This document shows, one piece after another, positions 6,468-15,281 of a stretch of DNA of 33,117 nucleotides (position 1 is its first letter; each line of letters begins with the position of its first letter). Under the pieces are notes generated by a model that was not told where the DNA came from, searched no databases, and worked only from the letters and a program-made list of their open reading frames with translations. The stretch spans positions 1 to 33,117 of the forward strand of contig CALWTQ010000041.1 in the NCBI GenBank assembly GCA_944384505.1. The letters are read 5' to 3'. The DNA comes from an uncultured Mediterraneibacter sp. Its GTDB lineage: Bacteria > Bacillota > Clostridia > Lachnospirales > Lachnospiraceae. Position numbers and translations under genes: made by a program.

Positions 6468-7451
6468 TCAGCACAGCTGTGTCGCGCACGCTTTCCCCTC
6501 GGCCATCTCAACAAGCCCGCGGACGCCGCATTCTACCATACTCTTTACGGCGCTGTCCGTATAGAACGCCATATGCTGAGTGTGAATTACATTTTTAAAC
6601 TGGCGTAAATAGGCCATATCACGGTTGGAGAAGATATCTGTACGAAGATCTTTGTGTACAATATCTTCTTCATATTCGATACAGTCAAGTCCGAGAGCGC
6701 CGATCTGCTCTGACTCAATTCCTGCGATGAGAGATTTAATATCAGTGAGAGCGCCCCGGGCGCAGTTAATGAGGACGACGCCTTTTTTCATCTTTGCAAG
6801 TGAATCTGCGCTGATCATGTGATAAGTATCCGGCAGGAGCGGGACATGAAGCGTGATCACGTCGGATTCTCTGTACAATGTGTCAAGTTCTACATATTCG
6901 GCAAGAGCCTTTACATCCGGATTTTCGTGCCCGTCATAAGCCAGAATGTGGCAGCCAAATCCGGAGAGCTCTCTCACGACAGTGCTTCCGATCTGTCCGG
7001 TGCCGATCACGCCTATGGTCAGGTCTTTGATTTCCCTTCCGATCAATCCCGTTAAAGAAAAGTCATTTACCTGTGTGCGCCATAACGCCTGTTTGTAATT
7101 GCGCAGGCAGAGCAGGATCATCATGATCGTATAGTCCGCTACCCCGTGGGGATCATAGCGGGCATTGCACACGTGGATTCCGATCTGCTTCGCGTATTCA
7201 ATGTCAATGTGATTATACCCGATGGTGCGGGTGGAGAGAAAGCGGATCCCCTGCTTTTTCATAAGATCCAGTTCCGGTTTCCTGTAGTGATACATCCCCA
7301 GAATACTGACCCCGGATCCATTTTCAAGATTTCGTATACGATCCATGGTCAGCCCTTCCGAGTGAAGCTCAAGCCCGATCCCGGGCAGGGCCAAAAGATT
7401 GTCAAAATATTCAATTTCATCCTTTCTGACTTCAAATGCATAGATCTTCAT
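6468..7451 (-). CDS. D-lactate dehydrogenase (D-2-hydroxyacid dehydrogenase family)
   Basis: A 327-residue NAD-dependent enzyme, most likely reducing pyruvate to D-lactate. The Rossmann fingerprint is GTGQIG (150-155), with Asp173 (AYDGHEN) placed to bind the NAD ribose. The catalytic set is Arg232 (NCARGAL), Glu261 (DCIEYEED) and His293 (HTQHMAFYT). The TRTIGYNHID segment (74-83) and overall length match LdhA/VanH-type D-lactate dehydrogenases. VanH is a close relative, but no D-Ala-D-Lac ligase or D,D-dipeptidase gene is nearby, so fermentation is the better reading. ATG 7451 is used since it begins the conserved MKIYAFEVR; the GGAGG site is about 12 bp upstream, somewhat far. The longer frame from 7520 adds an unlikely N-terminal tail. 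Confidence 0.9.
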   Translation of the reverse strand: MKIYAFEVRKDEIEYFDNLLALPGIGLELHSEGLTMDRIRNLENGSGVSILGMYHYRKPELDLMKKQGIRFLSTRTIGYNHIDIEYAKQIGIHVCNARYDPHGVADYTIMMILLCLRNYKQALWRTQVNDFSLTGLIGREIKDLTIGVIGTGQIGSTVVRELSGFGCHILAYDGHENPDVKALAEYVELDTLYRESDVITLHVPLLPDTYHMISADSLAKMKKGVVLINCARGALTDIKSLIAGIESEQIGALGLDCIEYEEDIVHKDLRTDIFSNRDMAYLRQFKNVIHTQHMAFYTDSAVKSMVECGVRGLVEMAEGKACATQLC

Positions 7452-7617
7452 AGGGTGGATTAACCTCCATTTCTTATATATTGATTCCATCGCTGATGCA
7501 GGCTGAGATATTATTGCCAAAATGCAGTATAAAAGACATGGGAATCCCTGTCAATGCGGGGCTTTGACGTGGTGAACCGCAGCGGGGTGAAGCGGGGAAG
7601 TCGGAAAGAGGGGGCGG

Positions 7618-8532
7618 CTATTGGGTCCCCTGTCCCTCTGAATTCAACTGTCTCTGGACGGAACGCATTTTCCCCGGTGACTGTCCGTACTTCCTTTTGA
7701 AGATCCGGTTGAAATAGGACAGGTTGTCAAATCCGCTCTGCTGGGCGATCTCTGTGATGGGAGCGTCGGAGATGTGTAGCATCCGCTCTGCCATGGTGAG
7801 GCGGTAGTCGTTCAGGTAGTCGATAAAACCAGTACCCATATGGGCCTTGAAGAATTTCATAAAATGGGACTTGCTGTAATAGGTCAGAGCCGCCATGTCA
7901 TCGATTGTGACGTGTTCTGGATAGTGTTCTTCTACATATTTAAGGACAGTTTTCATTTTCTCCAGAGACTTTGCCTGAGATGCCGACTGTGCATTTTCCA
8001 TTTCCTTTTGGTTGGAGATCAGAAGAAAGAAAAACTGGAACAGAAGTCCCTTGACGCCAAGCTGGTATCCGACGGGGCGGGTTCCGCATAAAAGGTCGAT
8101 CTGCCGGATGCATTCCGCGATCTCCTGGTAAAAGGAGAGGGCAGGGGTTAAGAAGGACTCGCAGGAGACTTTTCCCTCCATAAACGGGACGATGAACTGT
8201 TCGGCACAGAGGTCAGCTTTCCCGGAGATCAGAAGTTCCGGTTTCATGATGATATTTTCGTATTCCATACTATACCCGCGGTCCTGATCAATGGAGTGGA
8301 GGCGTCCCGGGCGGATCAGGATAATATCCCCTGAGGTGACGGGGCGTTTTGTAAGGTCAGCGGACACGATCCCGCGGCCCTTTTTTATTACAATCAGCTC
8401 CAGTTCCGAGTGCCAGTGGAGGGGAACGGAAGGGAAGTCCATGGGAATGGAGCAGAGATAAGTATTATAGGGAAACTCCGCAGTGGTGTGGGATTTTGTC
8501 TCGTGGTAGTTCTGATATTCATTTAGATTCAT
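7618..8532 (-). CDS. AraC family transcriptional regulator with N-terminal cupin domain
   Basis: A 304-residue one-component regulator. Residues about 20-110 form a cupin-like ligand domain (DFPSVPLHWHSELELIVIKKG, with the HWHSELEL metal or ligand-site signature, then GDIILIRPGRLHSI). The C-terminal part, about 190-295, has two helix-turn-helix motifs: VTIDDMAALTYYSKSHFMKFFK and the AraC signature ITEIAQQSGFDNLSYFNRIFKR, followed by GQSPGKMR. ATG 8532 has GGAGG 7 bp upstream. It is divergent from glgP, separated by 250 bp, so control of the glycogen/maltodextrin operon is a reasonable guess, though the downstream D-lactate dehydrogenase is another possible target. The inducer is unknown. Confidence 0.93.
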   Translation of the reverse strand: MNLNEYQNYHETKSHTTAEFPYNTYLCSIPMDFPSVPLHWHSELELIVIKKGRGIVSADLTKRPVTSGDIILIRPGRLHSIDQDRGYSMEYENIIMKPELLISGKADLCAEQFIVPFMEGKVSCESFLTPALSFYQEIAECIRQIDLLCGTRPVGYQLGVKGLLFQFFFLLISNQKEMENAQSASQAKSLEKMKTVLKYVEEHYPEHVTIDDMAALTYYSKSHFMKFFKAHMGTGFIDYLNDYRLTMAERMLHISDAPITEIAQQSGFDNLSYFNRIFKRKYGQSPGKMRSVQRQLNSEGQGTQ

Positions 8533-8666
8533 AAGGGCCTCCGTAAATGCATATTCTGACAGCAGGCGTCCGGGAATGGAACAGAGCGGGCTGCGTCAAA
8601 ACAAGTTTTGATAGTATTGTACAATAATATGAAATTATATTGCAAGAAATTTCCGGGGAAACGTAC

Positions 8667-8672
8667 TATAAT
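8667..8672 (+). promoter_or_regulatory. Likely -10 box of the glgP-malQ operon
   Basis: A perfect TATAAT lies 111 bp upstream of glgP in the region shared with the divergent araC-type gene. I see no good -35 hexamer 16-18 bp upstream, which would fit an activator-dependent promoter. The AT-rich stretch 8600-8645 (ATTGTACAATAATATG) may hold the opposing promoter or regulator sites. Confidence 0.5.
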
Positions 8673-8782
8673 GCATAATAGTTCAGTTATCTGCCATCAG
8701 GAGACATTTTTATGATTAGTGCGGACTGAATTGCTATTAAGGCTGTAAAGGCAAACGGATTTTTGAAAGGAGAAAATCAGTT

Positions 8783-11035
8783 ATGAACATTCAGGAAAGA
8801 TTAGAAGCTTATCTTGGGAAACCGGTATCTCAGGCGTCCAATGAGGAGATTTACGGCGGACTGCTCACGATCGTTCAGGACATGGCGTCTGAGAAGGAGC
8901 GCACGGACAGCAAAAAGAAAGTGTATTATATATCAGCAGAATTCCTGATCGGGAAGCTGCTCTCAAACAATATGATTAATCTTGGTATCTATAAAGAAGT
9001 AAAGGAGATGCTGGAGAAGAACGGGAAAGATATCTGCGAGATCGAGGAGATCGAGGCTGAGCCCTCACTTGGTAACGGCGGTCTTGGAAGACTGGCGGCA
9101 TGTTTCCTTGATTCCATGGCTACTCTGGGACTTGCGGGGGACGGCATTGGACTGAACTATCACCTGGGACTTTTCAAACAGGAGTTTGAGAATCATCTTC
9201 AAAAAGAGACTCCGAATCCATGGATGGAGGAGAAGTCCTGGCTGAAAAAGACGGATGTGATGTACCCGGTTGACTTCAGAGGCCTTAAGGTGAATGCGAG
9301 GATGTACGACATCGAGGTGACAGGATACAACAACCGGACAAATAAGCTGCACCTCTTTGACCTTGATTCCGTAGATGAGACAATTGTAGAAGACGGAATT
9401 GACTTCAATAAAGAGGATATCCAGAAGAACCTGACTCTCTTCCTCTATCCGGATGACAGCGACGAGCAGGGACGGCTTCTGCGTATTTATCAGCAGTATT
9501 TCATGGTCAGTGCCGGCGCGCAGTTTATCCTTGATGAGTGCACGGCTAAGGGCTGTAATCTCTATGACCTGCCGGATTATGCGGTGATCCAGATCAATGA
9601 CACGCATCCGACGATGGTGATCCCGGAACTGATCCGCCTCCTTGTGGCAAGAGGCCTGGAGATGGACGACGCGATTGATGTGGTTTCCAGGACATGTGCA
9701 TATACAAACCACACAATCCTGGCGGAGGCCCTGGAAAAATGGCCAGTTGCATACCTGAAAAAGGTGGTTCCGCAGCTTATGCCGATCATTGAGGTGCTTG
9801 ACGACAAAGTAAGAAGGGAATTCGAGGACGAGAGCGTTGCGGTAATCGACAGGAACGATATAGTTCATATGGCTCATATTGATATTCATTATGGATTCAG
9901 CGTAAACGGCGTTGCCGCTCTGCACACGGAGATCCTGAAGAACTCTGAGCTGAATAATTTCTACAGGCTTTATCCTGAGAAATTTAACAATAAGACAAAC
10001 GGAATCACATTCCGCCGCTGGCTGCTTCACTGCAACCCGCTTCTGACAGAGCTTCTGGACGAGACGATCGGAGAAGGCTATAAGAAAGACGCGGCGGAGC
10101 TTGAGAAACTTCTGGAATACAAAGATGATGAGAACATCTTAAATAAACTGCTTGAGATCAAGCACAAAAATAAGGAAGCTCTGGCATCTTACCTGAAAGA
10201 GACACAGGGGATCGAGATCAGTCCGGATACGATTTACGATATCCAGGTGAAGCGTCTCCACGAGTACAAACGCCAGCAGCTCAATGCGTTGTATATTATT
10301 GATAAATATCTGGAGATCAAAGGCGGAAAGAAACCGGCAGTTCCGGTTACAGCGATCTTTGGCGCAAAGGCAGCTCCGGCATATGTGATTGCGAAGGACA
10401 TAATCCACCTCATCCTCTGCCTGCAGGAGATCATTAACAATGATCCGGAGGTAAGCCCGTATCTGAAAGTTGTTATGGTAGAGAACTACAATGTGACAAA
10501 GGCAGGAAAGCTGATTCCGGCCTGTGATATCTCTGAACAGATATCCCTTGCCTCCAAAGAGGCGAGCGGCACAGGAAACATGAAGTTCATGTTAAACGGA
10601 GCAGTGACTCTGGGAACAGAGGACGGCGCAAACGTGGAGATCCACGAGGCGGTAGGCGACGACAATATTTTCGTGTTCGGCGCATCCAGCGATGAGGTTA
10701 TCGAGCATTATGCAAAGGCGGATTATGTGTCAAAGGATTATTATGAGAAAAATCCGGCGATCAAAGAGGCGGTTGACTTTATCACAGGTGAGGAGATGAT
10801 GAAAGTCGGCTGCGAGGAGAATCTTACAAGACTGAAAAACGAGCTGATCAATAAAGATTGGTTCATGACGCTTCTTGATTTTGACTCCTACAAGGAGACG
10901 AAAGAGAAGGCGCTGGCAGCATATGCTGACCGGAGGGCATGGGCGAAGATGACGCTGGTTAATATTGCGAAGGCAGGATTCTTCTCATCAGACAGAACGA
11001 TTGAAGAGTACAACAGAGATATCTGGAAATTATAG
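8783..11035 (+). CDS. glgP: Glycogen/maltodextrin phosphorylase
   Basis: A 750-residue GT35 phosphorylase releasing glucose 1-phosphate from the non-reducing end of alpha-1,4-glucans. Family landmarks are [13 protein letters not shown] near residue 50, [21 protein letters not shown] (about 93-113), the [12 protein letters not shown] block, and the pyridoxal-phosphate site [15 protein letters not shown], with the Schiff-base lysine at residue 601. It is somewhat shorter than the about 800-residue enterobacterial enzymes, as is common in clostridia. GAAAGGAG precedes the ATG. It is followed 11 bp later by malQ, an arrangement that degrades stored glycogen or imported maltodextrins to glucose 1-phosphate and glucose. 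A divergent AraC regulator lies upstream. Confidence 0.97.
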   Translation: MNIQERLEAYLGKPVSQASNEEIYGGLLTIVQDMASEKERTDSKKKVYYISAEFLIGKLLSNNMINLGIYKEVKEMLEKNGKDICEIEEIEAEPSLGNGGLGRLAACFLDSMATLGLAGDGIGLNYHLGLFKQEFENHLQKETPNPWMEEKSWLKKTDVMYPVDFRGLKVNARMYDIEVTGYNNRTNKLHLFDLDSVDETIVEDGIDFNKEDIQKNLTLFLYPDDSDEQGRLLRIYQQYFMVSAGAQFILDECTAKGCNLYDLPDYAVIQINDTHPTMVIPELIRLLVARGLEMDDAIDVVSRTCAYTNHTILAEALEKWPVAYLKKVVPQLMPIIEVLDDKVRREFEDESVAVIDRNDIVHMAHIDIHYGFSVNGVAALHTEILKNSELNNFYRLYPEKFNNKTNGITFRRWLLHCNPLLTELLDETIGEGYKKDAAELEKLLEYKDDENILNKLLEIKHKNKEALASYLKETQGIEISPDTIYDIQVKRLHEYKRQQLNALYIIDKYLEIKGGKKPAVPVTAIFGAKAAPAYVIAKDIIHLILCLQEIINNDPEVSPYLKVVMVENYNVTKAGKLIPACDISEQISLASKEASGTGNMKFMLNGAVTLGTEDGANVEIHEAVGDDNIFVFGASSDEVIEHYAKADYVSKDYYEKNPAIKEAVDFITGEEMMKVGCEENLTRLKNELINKDWFMTLLDFDSYKETKEKALAAYADRRAWAKMTLVNIAKAGFFSSDRTIEEYNRDIWKL

Positions 11036-11046
11036 GAGGAAAAGTG

Positions 11047-12534
11047 ATGAAAAGAGCAAGCGGAGTTTTACTGCCGGTATTTTCCCTTCCGTCAAAATAC
11101 GGGATCGGATGCTTTTCCAAAGAGGCGTACAAATTTATTGATCTGCTGCAAGAAGCAGGGCAGAGCTGCTGGCAGCTTCTGCCGCTTGGACCGACTGGCT
11201 ACGGGGATTCCCCGTACCAGTCTTTCTCCACATTTGCAGGGAATCCGTACTTTATTGATCTGAAAACACTGATCAAGGAGGGACTCCTGACAAAGAAAGA
11301 ATGTAAGGAGTATGATTTCGGGGAGAACGCAGGGTACGTTGACTATGAGAAGATCTACCGGGCGCGGTTCAAGGTGCTGAAAAAGGCGTATGGACGGTTT
11401 CAGAAGGACGAGACATATGAGAAGTTTGTAAAAGAGAATGCTTATTGGCTGGATGATTACAGTCTCTACATGGCGGTGAAAGACAGCCAGGGCGGAGCGG
11501 CATGGACTGAATGGAACACAGCCTTAAAGAACCGGGAGGAAAGCGCGCTTGCACAAGCCCGGGAAAAACTGGCGGATGAGATCGGATTCTATCAGTTCCA
11601 GCAGTACGAATTCGACCGCCAGTGGAAAAAGCTTCATGCGTACGCGAACAGCAGGGGAATAAAAATTATTGGGGACATTCCGATCTATGTGGCCTTTGAC
11701 AGCGCGGATACGTGGGCAGCGCCTGAGATGTTCCAGTTTGATGAGAACAATGAGCCCATCGGAGTGGCCGGGTGTCCGCCGGATGCATTTTCCGAGACCG
11801 GGCAGCTCTGGGGGAACCCGCTCTACGACTGGGAATATCAGAAAAAGACAGGATATGAGTGGTGGATCAGGAGGATTGAATACTGTTTCAAGCTCTATGA
11901 CGTTGTACGGATCGATCATTTCCGCGGATTTGACGAGTATTATTCTATCCCTTACGGGGATAAGACCGCGGTAAATGGAAAGTGGATGCCAGGACCCGGG
12001 ATGGAGCTCTTCCGCGCAGTGGAGGAGAAGCTTGGCAGACCGGAGATCATAGCGGAAGACCTGGGATTCCTTACTCCGGGCGTGTACAAACTGCTTGAGG
12101 ACAGCGGATTCCCGGGGATGAAGGTGCTGCAGTTCGCTTTTGATTCCAGAGATTCCGACACGTATCTGCCTCATACTTACCCAAGAAACTGTGTAGTATA
12201 CACAGGAACTCATGATAATGATACGACAAAAGGCTGGTATCATACTGCGGGGAAGGATGTTCACGATTTTGCGAAAGAGTACATGGACAAACCGAGACTC
12301 GATGAAGACGGTCTGGCCGGAGACTTTATCACTATGGCCATGTCAAGCGTGGCAGACCTGTGCGTGATCCCTATGCAGGATTATCTGGGCCTTGGAAGTG
12401 AGGCGAGGATCAATGTCCCATCCACCCTTGGCGGGAACTGGTGCTGGCGGATGAGAAAAGGCCAGTTTGATAAGAAGACGGCGAAAGAAATGAGACGGCT
12501 GACAAAGCTGTATGGAAGGAAAGTCTCTGAGTGA
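11047..12534 (+). CDS. malQ: 4-alpha-glucanotransferase (amylomaltase)
   Basis: A 495-residue GH77 enzyme that disproportionates maltodextrins, lengthening chains so that the phosphorylase can act. The N-terminus (SGVLLPVFSLPSKYGIGCFS) and QLLPLGPTGYGDSPYQ are typical of the family. Catalytic residues are Asp290 in VVRIDHFRGFDEY, Glu337 in IIAEDLGFLTPGV and Asp390 in GTHDNDTTKGWY. ATG 11047 is chosen because AGGAGG at 11035-11040 gives correct spacing; GTG 11044 in the same frame is less likely. The gap to glgP is 11 bp, so the two are co-transcribed, and a strong terminator follows. Confidence 0.97.
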   Translation: MKRASGVLLPVFSLPSKYGIGCFSKEAYKFIDLLQEAGQSCWQLLPLGPTGYGDSPYQSFSTFAGNPYFIDLKTLIKEGLLTKKECKEYDFGENAGYVDYEKIYRARFKVLKKAYGRFQKDETYEKFVKENAYWLDDYSLYMAVKDSQGGAAWTEWNTALKNREESALAQAREKLADEIGFYQFQQYEFDRQWKKLHAYANSRGIKIIGDIPIYVAFDSADTWAAPEMFQFDENNEPIGVAGCPPDAFSETGQLWGNPLYDWEYQKKTGYEWWIRRIEYCFKLYDVVRIDHFRGFDEYYSIPYGDKTAVNGKWMPGPGMELFRAVEEKLGRPEIIAEDLGFLTPGVYKLLEDSGFPGMKVLQFAFDSRDSDTYLPHTYPRNCVVYTGTHDNDTTKGWYHTAGKDVHDFAKEYMDKPRLDEDGLAGDFITMAMSSVADLCVIPMQDYLGLGSEARINVPSTLGGNWCWRMRKGQFDKKTAKEMRRLTKLYGRKVSE

Positions 12535-12539
12535 ATCAG

Positions 12540-12593
12540 CGCCTTTAGCTGTGGCGGATGCCCATGGCTAAGGGCGTTTTAGGTTCTTTTTTT
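12540..12593 (+). terminator. Rho-independent terminator after malQ
   Basis: CGCCTTTAGC (12540-12549) pairs with GCTAAGGGCG (12567-12576), with one mismatch and an inner GGC/GCC stem. It is followed by TTTTAGGTTCTTTTTTT. It starts 5 bp after the malQ stop codon. Confidence 0.88.
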
Positions 12594-12757
12594 AATTGAA
12601 TTTTCTCCACATCTATGATAAACTCCATTCAAAGCATATTTTCTTTAATTTCAAATGAACCGGCCATGCTGTTCTTTCAGATGAGTCTATACAGCTTTTG
12701 ATTTGAAAGGCTGTACCTTTCAGAAAATTCATGCTTTTGATGTTCCCACATTTATCA

Positions 12758-12792
12758 GCAGGAGTTTTCCGGAAGGGTTGGAAACTTCCTGC
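12758..12792 (+). promoter_or_regulatory. Stem-loop just upstream of the Rpn-type gene
   Basis: GCAGGAGTTTTCC (12758-12770) pairs with GGAAACTTCCTGC (12780-12792) at 11 of 13 positions. It ends about 12 bp before the Shine-Dalgarno at 12806-12812 and would lie in the mRNA leader. There is no T-run, so it is not an obvious terminator. The rest of the AT-rich 12594-12818 gap shows only a small GAAAGG/CCTTTC hairpin near 12706. Confidence 0.4.
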
Positions 12793-12818
12793 ACATTCAA
12801 TGAAAAAAGGAGGTTTTC

Positions 12819-13772
12819 ATGACAGAAGAAAAGAGAAAGACCCTGCGATGGCATCCAGCGTTTTACGCCGGAATCCAGATCGAATTCCGGGGGGAGGCCG
12901 ACTGCCTCGAGTTCATCCAGGAACATACGCTCGGAACAGAACCGGTTCGCACAGACATGCTGATTATCAAAAAGTCCGGCAGCCGGCCGCTCCAGAAAAA
13001 TATCGGCAGAATCTTCCGGACGTACAATGTAATTGAGTACAAAAGCCCGGACGACAGCTTATCAATTGATGCATTCTACAAAGCATATGGATATGCTAAT
13101 TTTTACAAGTCACTGACAGGCGGACCGGATCAGGTGAAAATAACGGAAGTAACACTCACCCTTGTATGTTCTCACTACCCCAGAAAACTGATCCGTCATC
13201 TGAGAGAGATCCGCGGATACCAGGCATCCCCTACTTTCCCGGGAATATATAAAGTTACCGGGGACATTATCCCCATTCAGATTCTGGTAACCGGAAAGTT
13301 GGCAGAGGAAGAAAACCTCTGGCTTAAAAACTTAACAACTCATATTGCAGGAGCCGATTCGATCAGCCATCTGCTGGCAGATTACGGTCCACACAAAGCG
13401 AATCCGCTGTACCGCACCATTATGGACACTATTGTGCGGGCAAATCAAAAGGTATTTAAGGAGGTGCAGCCTGAAATGTGCGATGCTTTAATGGAACTGA
13501 TGAGAGATGAATTAAAAGACGAATTTGATAAAATACGGGCCGATGCACATACTGCCGGCGAGACACTCGGAATGCAGGAAGGACTTGCCGCCGGACGCAG
13601 AGAAGGCCTCAGAGAGGGTCAGGTTCAGGAACGCAAAGAAGGGATAAAGGCTCTCATCGCGACCTGCCGGGATCTCAATGCTTCTAAAGAGAGTGCAGTA
13701 TCTCAGCTTATGGTCAGATATTCCCTGAATCAGGAATCAGCCATGGAATGTGTTGAAAAATACTGGAAGTAA
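12819..13772 (+). CDS. Rpn-like PD-(D/E)XK nuclease family protein
   Basis: A 317-residue protein with the core of the recombination-promoting nuclease (Rpn/YhgA-like, PD-(D/E)XK) superfamily. Asp46 (RTDMLIIKK) and Glu73-Tyr-Lys75 (YNVIEYKSPDDSLS) form the D...ExK active site, and FYKAYGYANFYKSL follows. The C-terminus has the glycine/glutamate-rich helical repeats typical of the group (EGLAAGRREGLREGQVQERKEG, about 250-271) and a final helical segment. Database entries for such clostridial proteins are often mislabelled as metabolic enzymes. Rpn proteins cut DNA and have been linked to RecA-independent recombination and to phage defence; the role here is not known. AAAAAAGGAGG precedes the ATG. 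It is a single-gene unit between two terminators. Confidence 0.8.
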   Translation: MTEEKRKTLRWHPAFYAGIQIEFRGEADCLEFIQEHTLGTEPVRTDMLIIKKSGSRPLQKNIGRIFRTYNVIEYKSPDDSLSIDAFYKAYGYANFYKSLTGGPDQVKITEVTLTLVCSHYPRKLIRHLREIRGYQASPTFPGIYKVTGDIIPIQILVTGKLAEEENLWLKNLTTHIAGADSISHLLADYGPHKANPLYRTIMDTIVRANQKVFKEVQPEMCDALMELMRDELKDEFDKIRADAHTAGETLGMQEGLAAGRREGLREGQVQERKEGIKALIATCRDLNASKESAVSQLMVRYSLNQESAMECVEKYWK

Positions 13773-13810
13773 ATTATACAAAGTCAGGGATATGAGCTTA
13801 AATAATGAAA

Positions 13811-13865
13811 AAAGAGAGCGGTCAGCGCCTGTGAAGAGCGGGAGCTGACCGCTCTCTTTTTGTTA
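13811..13865. terminator. Strong bidirectional-looking terminator after the Rpn-type gene
   Basis: AAAGAGAGCGGTCAGC (13811-13826) pairs perfectly over 16 bp with GCTGACCGCTCTCTTT (13844-13859). The plus strand continues TTTTTGTTATTTT and the left flank is A-rich, so it could act in both directions. Confidence 0.93.
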
Positions 13866-14117
13866 TTTTATGGTTTTGCTGTACTTCACAAAGATATGTG
13901 GATATTGAAATAGATATGCCGGAACTGCTCCTGGTATGTGCGTTATGCACAAAAAATAATACATAAAATAGTATTTCTGCACTAAAATATCCTGACATGG
14001 CGCAAAAAAATTTAATAATCTAAAAATAATTGCATCATCAAAAGAAATGCCTCTTTCTGATCCGGATTCATGTCTGTATTCTGAAAGCATCAAAAGAGAA
14101 CCGGGAAGGAGGTGTGA
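13866..14117. other. AT-rich gene-free region upstream of the CoA-transferase operon
   Basis: About 250 bp of AT-rich sequence. It must contain the promoter of the operon starting at 14118, but no pair of hexamers with correct spacing stands out. AT-rich clusters such as ATAATACATAAAATAG occur near 13957-13972. A 98-codon minus-strand reading frame across it has no ribosome site or family resemblance and is not annotated. Confidence 0.4.
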
Positions 14118-15281
14118 ATGACAATGAAATGTATGCTGAAAGGAATCACATGGGATCACCCGAGAGGATATGAATCTATAGAAGCTGTTTCAAGAGAATA
14201 TACAAACATTCATCCTGAAGTATGTTTCCAGTGGGATAAACAGTCCCTTAAAAATTTCGGAGATTACCCGGTGGAGAAGCTGGCGGAAAAATACGATCTG
14301 ATCATGCTGGATCACCCTCATATAGGAAATGCGGTGAAAGCGAATGCTCTCCTTGCTCTGGATGAATGGCTGGATGAGGATACGATAAAGGAACAGAGTG
14401 AGAATTCTGTTGGAAAGAGTTTCATCAGCTACCAGAGGGACGGACACCAGTGGGCGCTTCCGGCTGACGCCGCGGCGCAGGTGAGCGCATATCGGAAAGA
14501 TCTGATGGAAGCGCGCAGCTTAAAGCTTCCGAAAACATGGATGGAACTTCTTAAACTGGCGTCTGATCTGGCTGGGAGCGGGGAGGGGCCGAGAGTGGGG
14601 ATTCCGCTGTGCCCGACGGATATTTACTGTACCTTGATTTCCCTGTGCGCGAATCTCTCCGGCGATGGCTTTTTTACTGAACAGGGAATCGATCACGGTA
14701 CGCTGGTCCAGGCGCTGGAATTCTTAGGAGAACTGGCGGAATATCTTCATCCCCGGTCGCTGGAGTTAAATCCGATCCAGATGTTGGAGATCATGGCAGA
14801 AACAGATGAGATCGCTTATGTCCCGTATCTGTTCGGGTACTCGAATTACGCGAGGAAGGACAGAAAGACGAAGAACTGTGTTTACTTTACGAATATACCC
14901 GGAAGCAGAGGAGAGCCGGACGGCGCCCTGCTTGGCGGCGTTGGGATCGGAGTTTCATCCGGATGTGCTTTCCCGGAAGCGGTCTGTGACTTTGCCCGGT
15001 ATGCGGTGAGCGCTGAGGTACAGAAGGGAATCTACTATGAGAATGCAGGCCAGCCGGGGCATCTTGCGGCCTGGACGAATGAGAAGATCAATGAAGACAG
15101 CAATGGATTTTTCGCAGATACCCTTGAGACTTTAAAGAGAGCTTACCTGCGTCCGCGGTATGAAGGATACAATGAATTTCAGGAGGAAGCGGGAGCGCTT
15201 TTGAATGAGGCTTTCAGAGAAAAAATGTCAGCGGAAGAGACTGCCGGGAGAATAGAGAACCTGTTAAATGGAGGTGTATGA
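14118..15281 (+). CDS. Solute-binding-protein-like protein without signal peptide, first gene of the CoA-transferase operon
   Basis: A 387-residue protein that looks like a family 1 extracellular solute-binding protein (ABC sugar-binding type): GITWDHPRGYESIEAVSREYTNIHP at the start, DLIMLDHPHIG, LLALDEWLDEDT, WALPADAAAQVSAYRKDLME, PKTWMELLKLASDL and GGVGIGVSSGCAFPEAVCDFARYAVS are the usual lobe and hinge segments. It lacks an N-terminal hydrophobic signal or lipobox: the fold begins directly at residue 5. The start has AAGGAGGTGTGA just upstream. It should therefore be cytoplasmic. No ABC permease or ATPase accompanies it. Its stop overlaps the next start, so it is translationally coupled to a CoA-transferase. 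A role as an intracellular substrate carrier or metabolite binder is speculation. Confidence 0.78.
   Translation: MTMKCMLKGITWDHPRGYESIEAVSREYTNIHPEVCFQWDKQSLKNFGDYPVEKLAEKYDLIMLDHPHIGNAVKANALLALDEWLDEDTIKEQSENSVGKSFISYQRDGHQWALPADAAAQVSAYRKDLMEARSLKLPKTWMELLKLASDLAGSGEGPRVGIPLCPTDIYCTLISLCANLSGDGFFTEQGIDHGTLVQALEFLGELAEYLHPRSLELNPIQMLEIMAETDEIAYVPYLFGYSNYARKDRKTKNCVYFTNIPGSRGEPDGALLGGVGIGVSSGCAFPEAVCDFARYAVSAEVQKGIYYENAGQPGHLAAWTNEKINEDSNGFFADTLETLKRAYLRPRYEGYNEFQEEAGALLNEAFREKMSAEETAGRIENLLNGGV

Noticed and set aside
6468-7451. Possible vanH of a vancomycin resistance cluster
   Set aside because: Sequence is VanH-like, but no ligase, dipeptidase or VanRS genes are nearby, so an ordinary fermentative D-lactate dehydrogenase is more likely.
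13863-14159. 98-codon minus-strand frame before the CoA-transferase operon
   Set aside because: AT-rich intergenic sequence overlapping the start of a well-supported gene on the other strand; no ribosome site or recognisable family.
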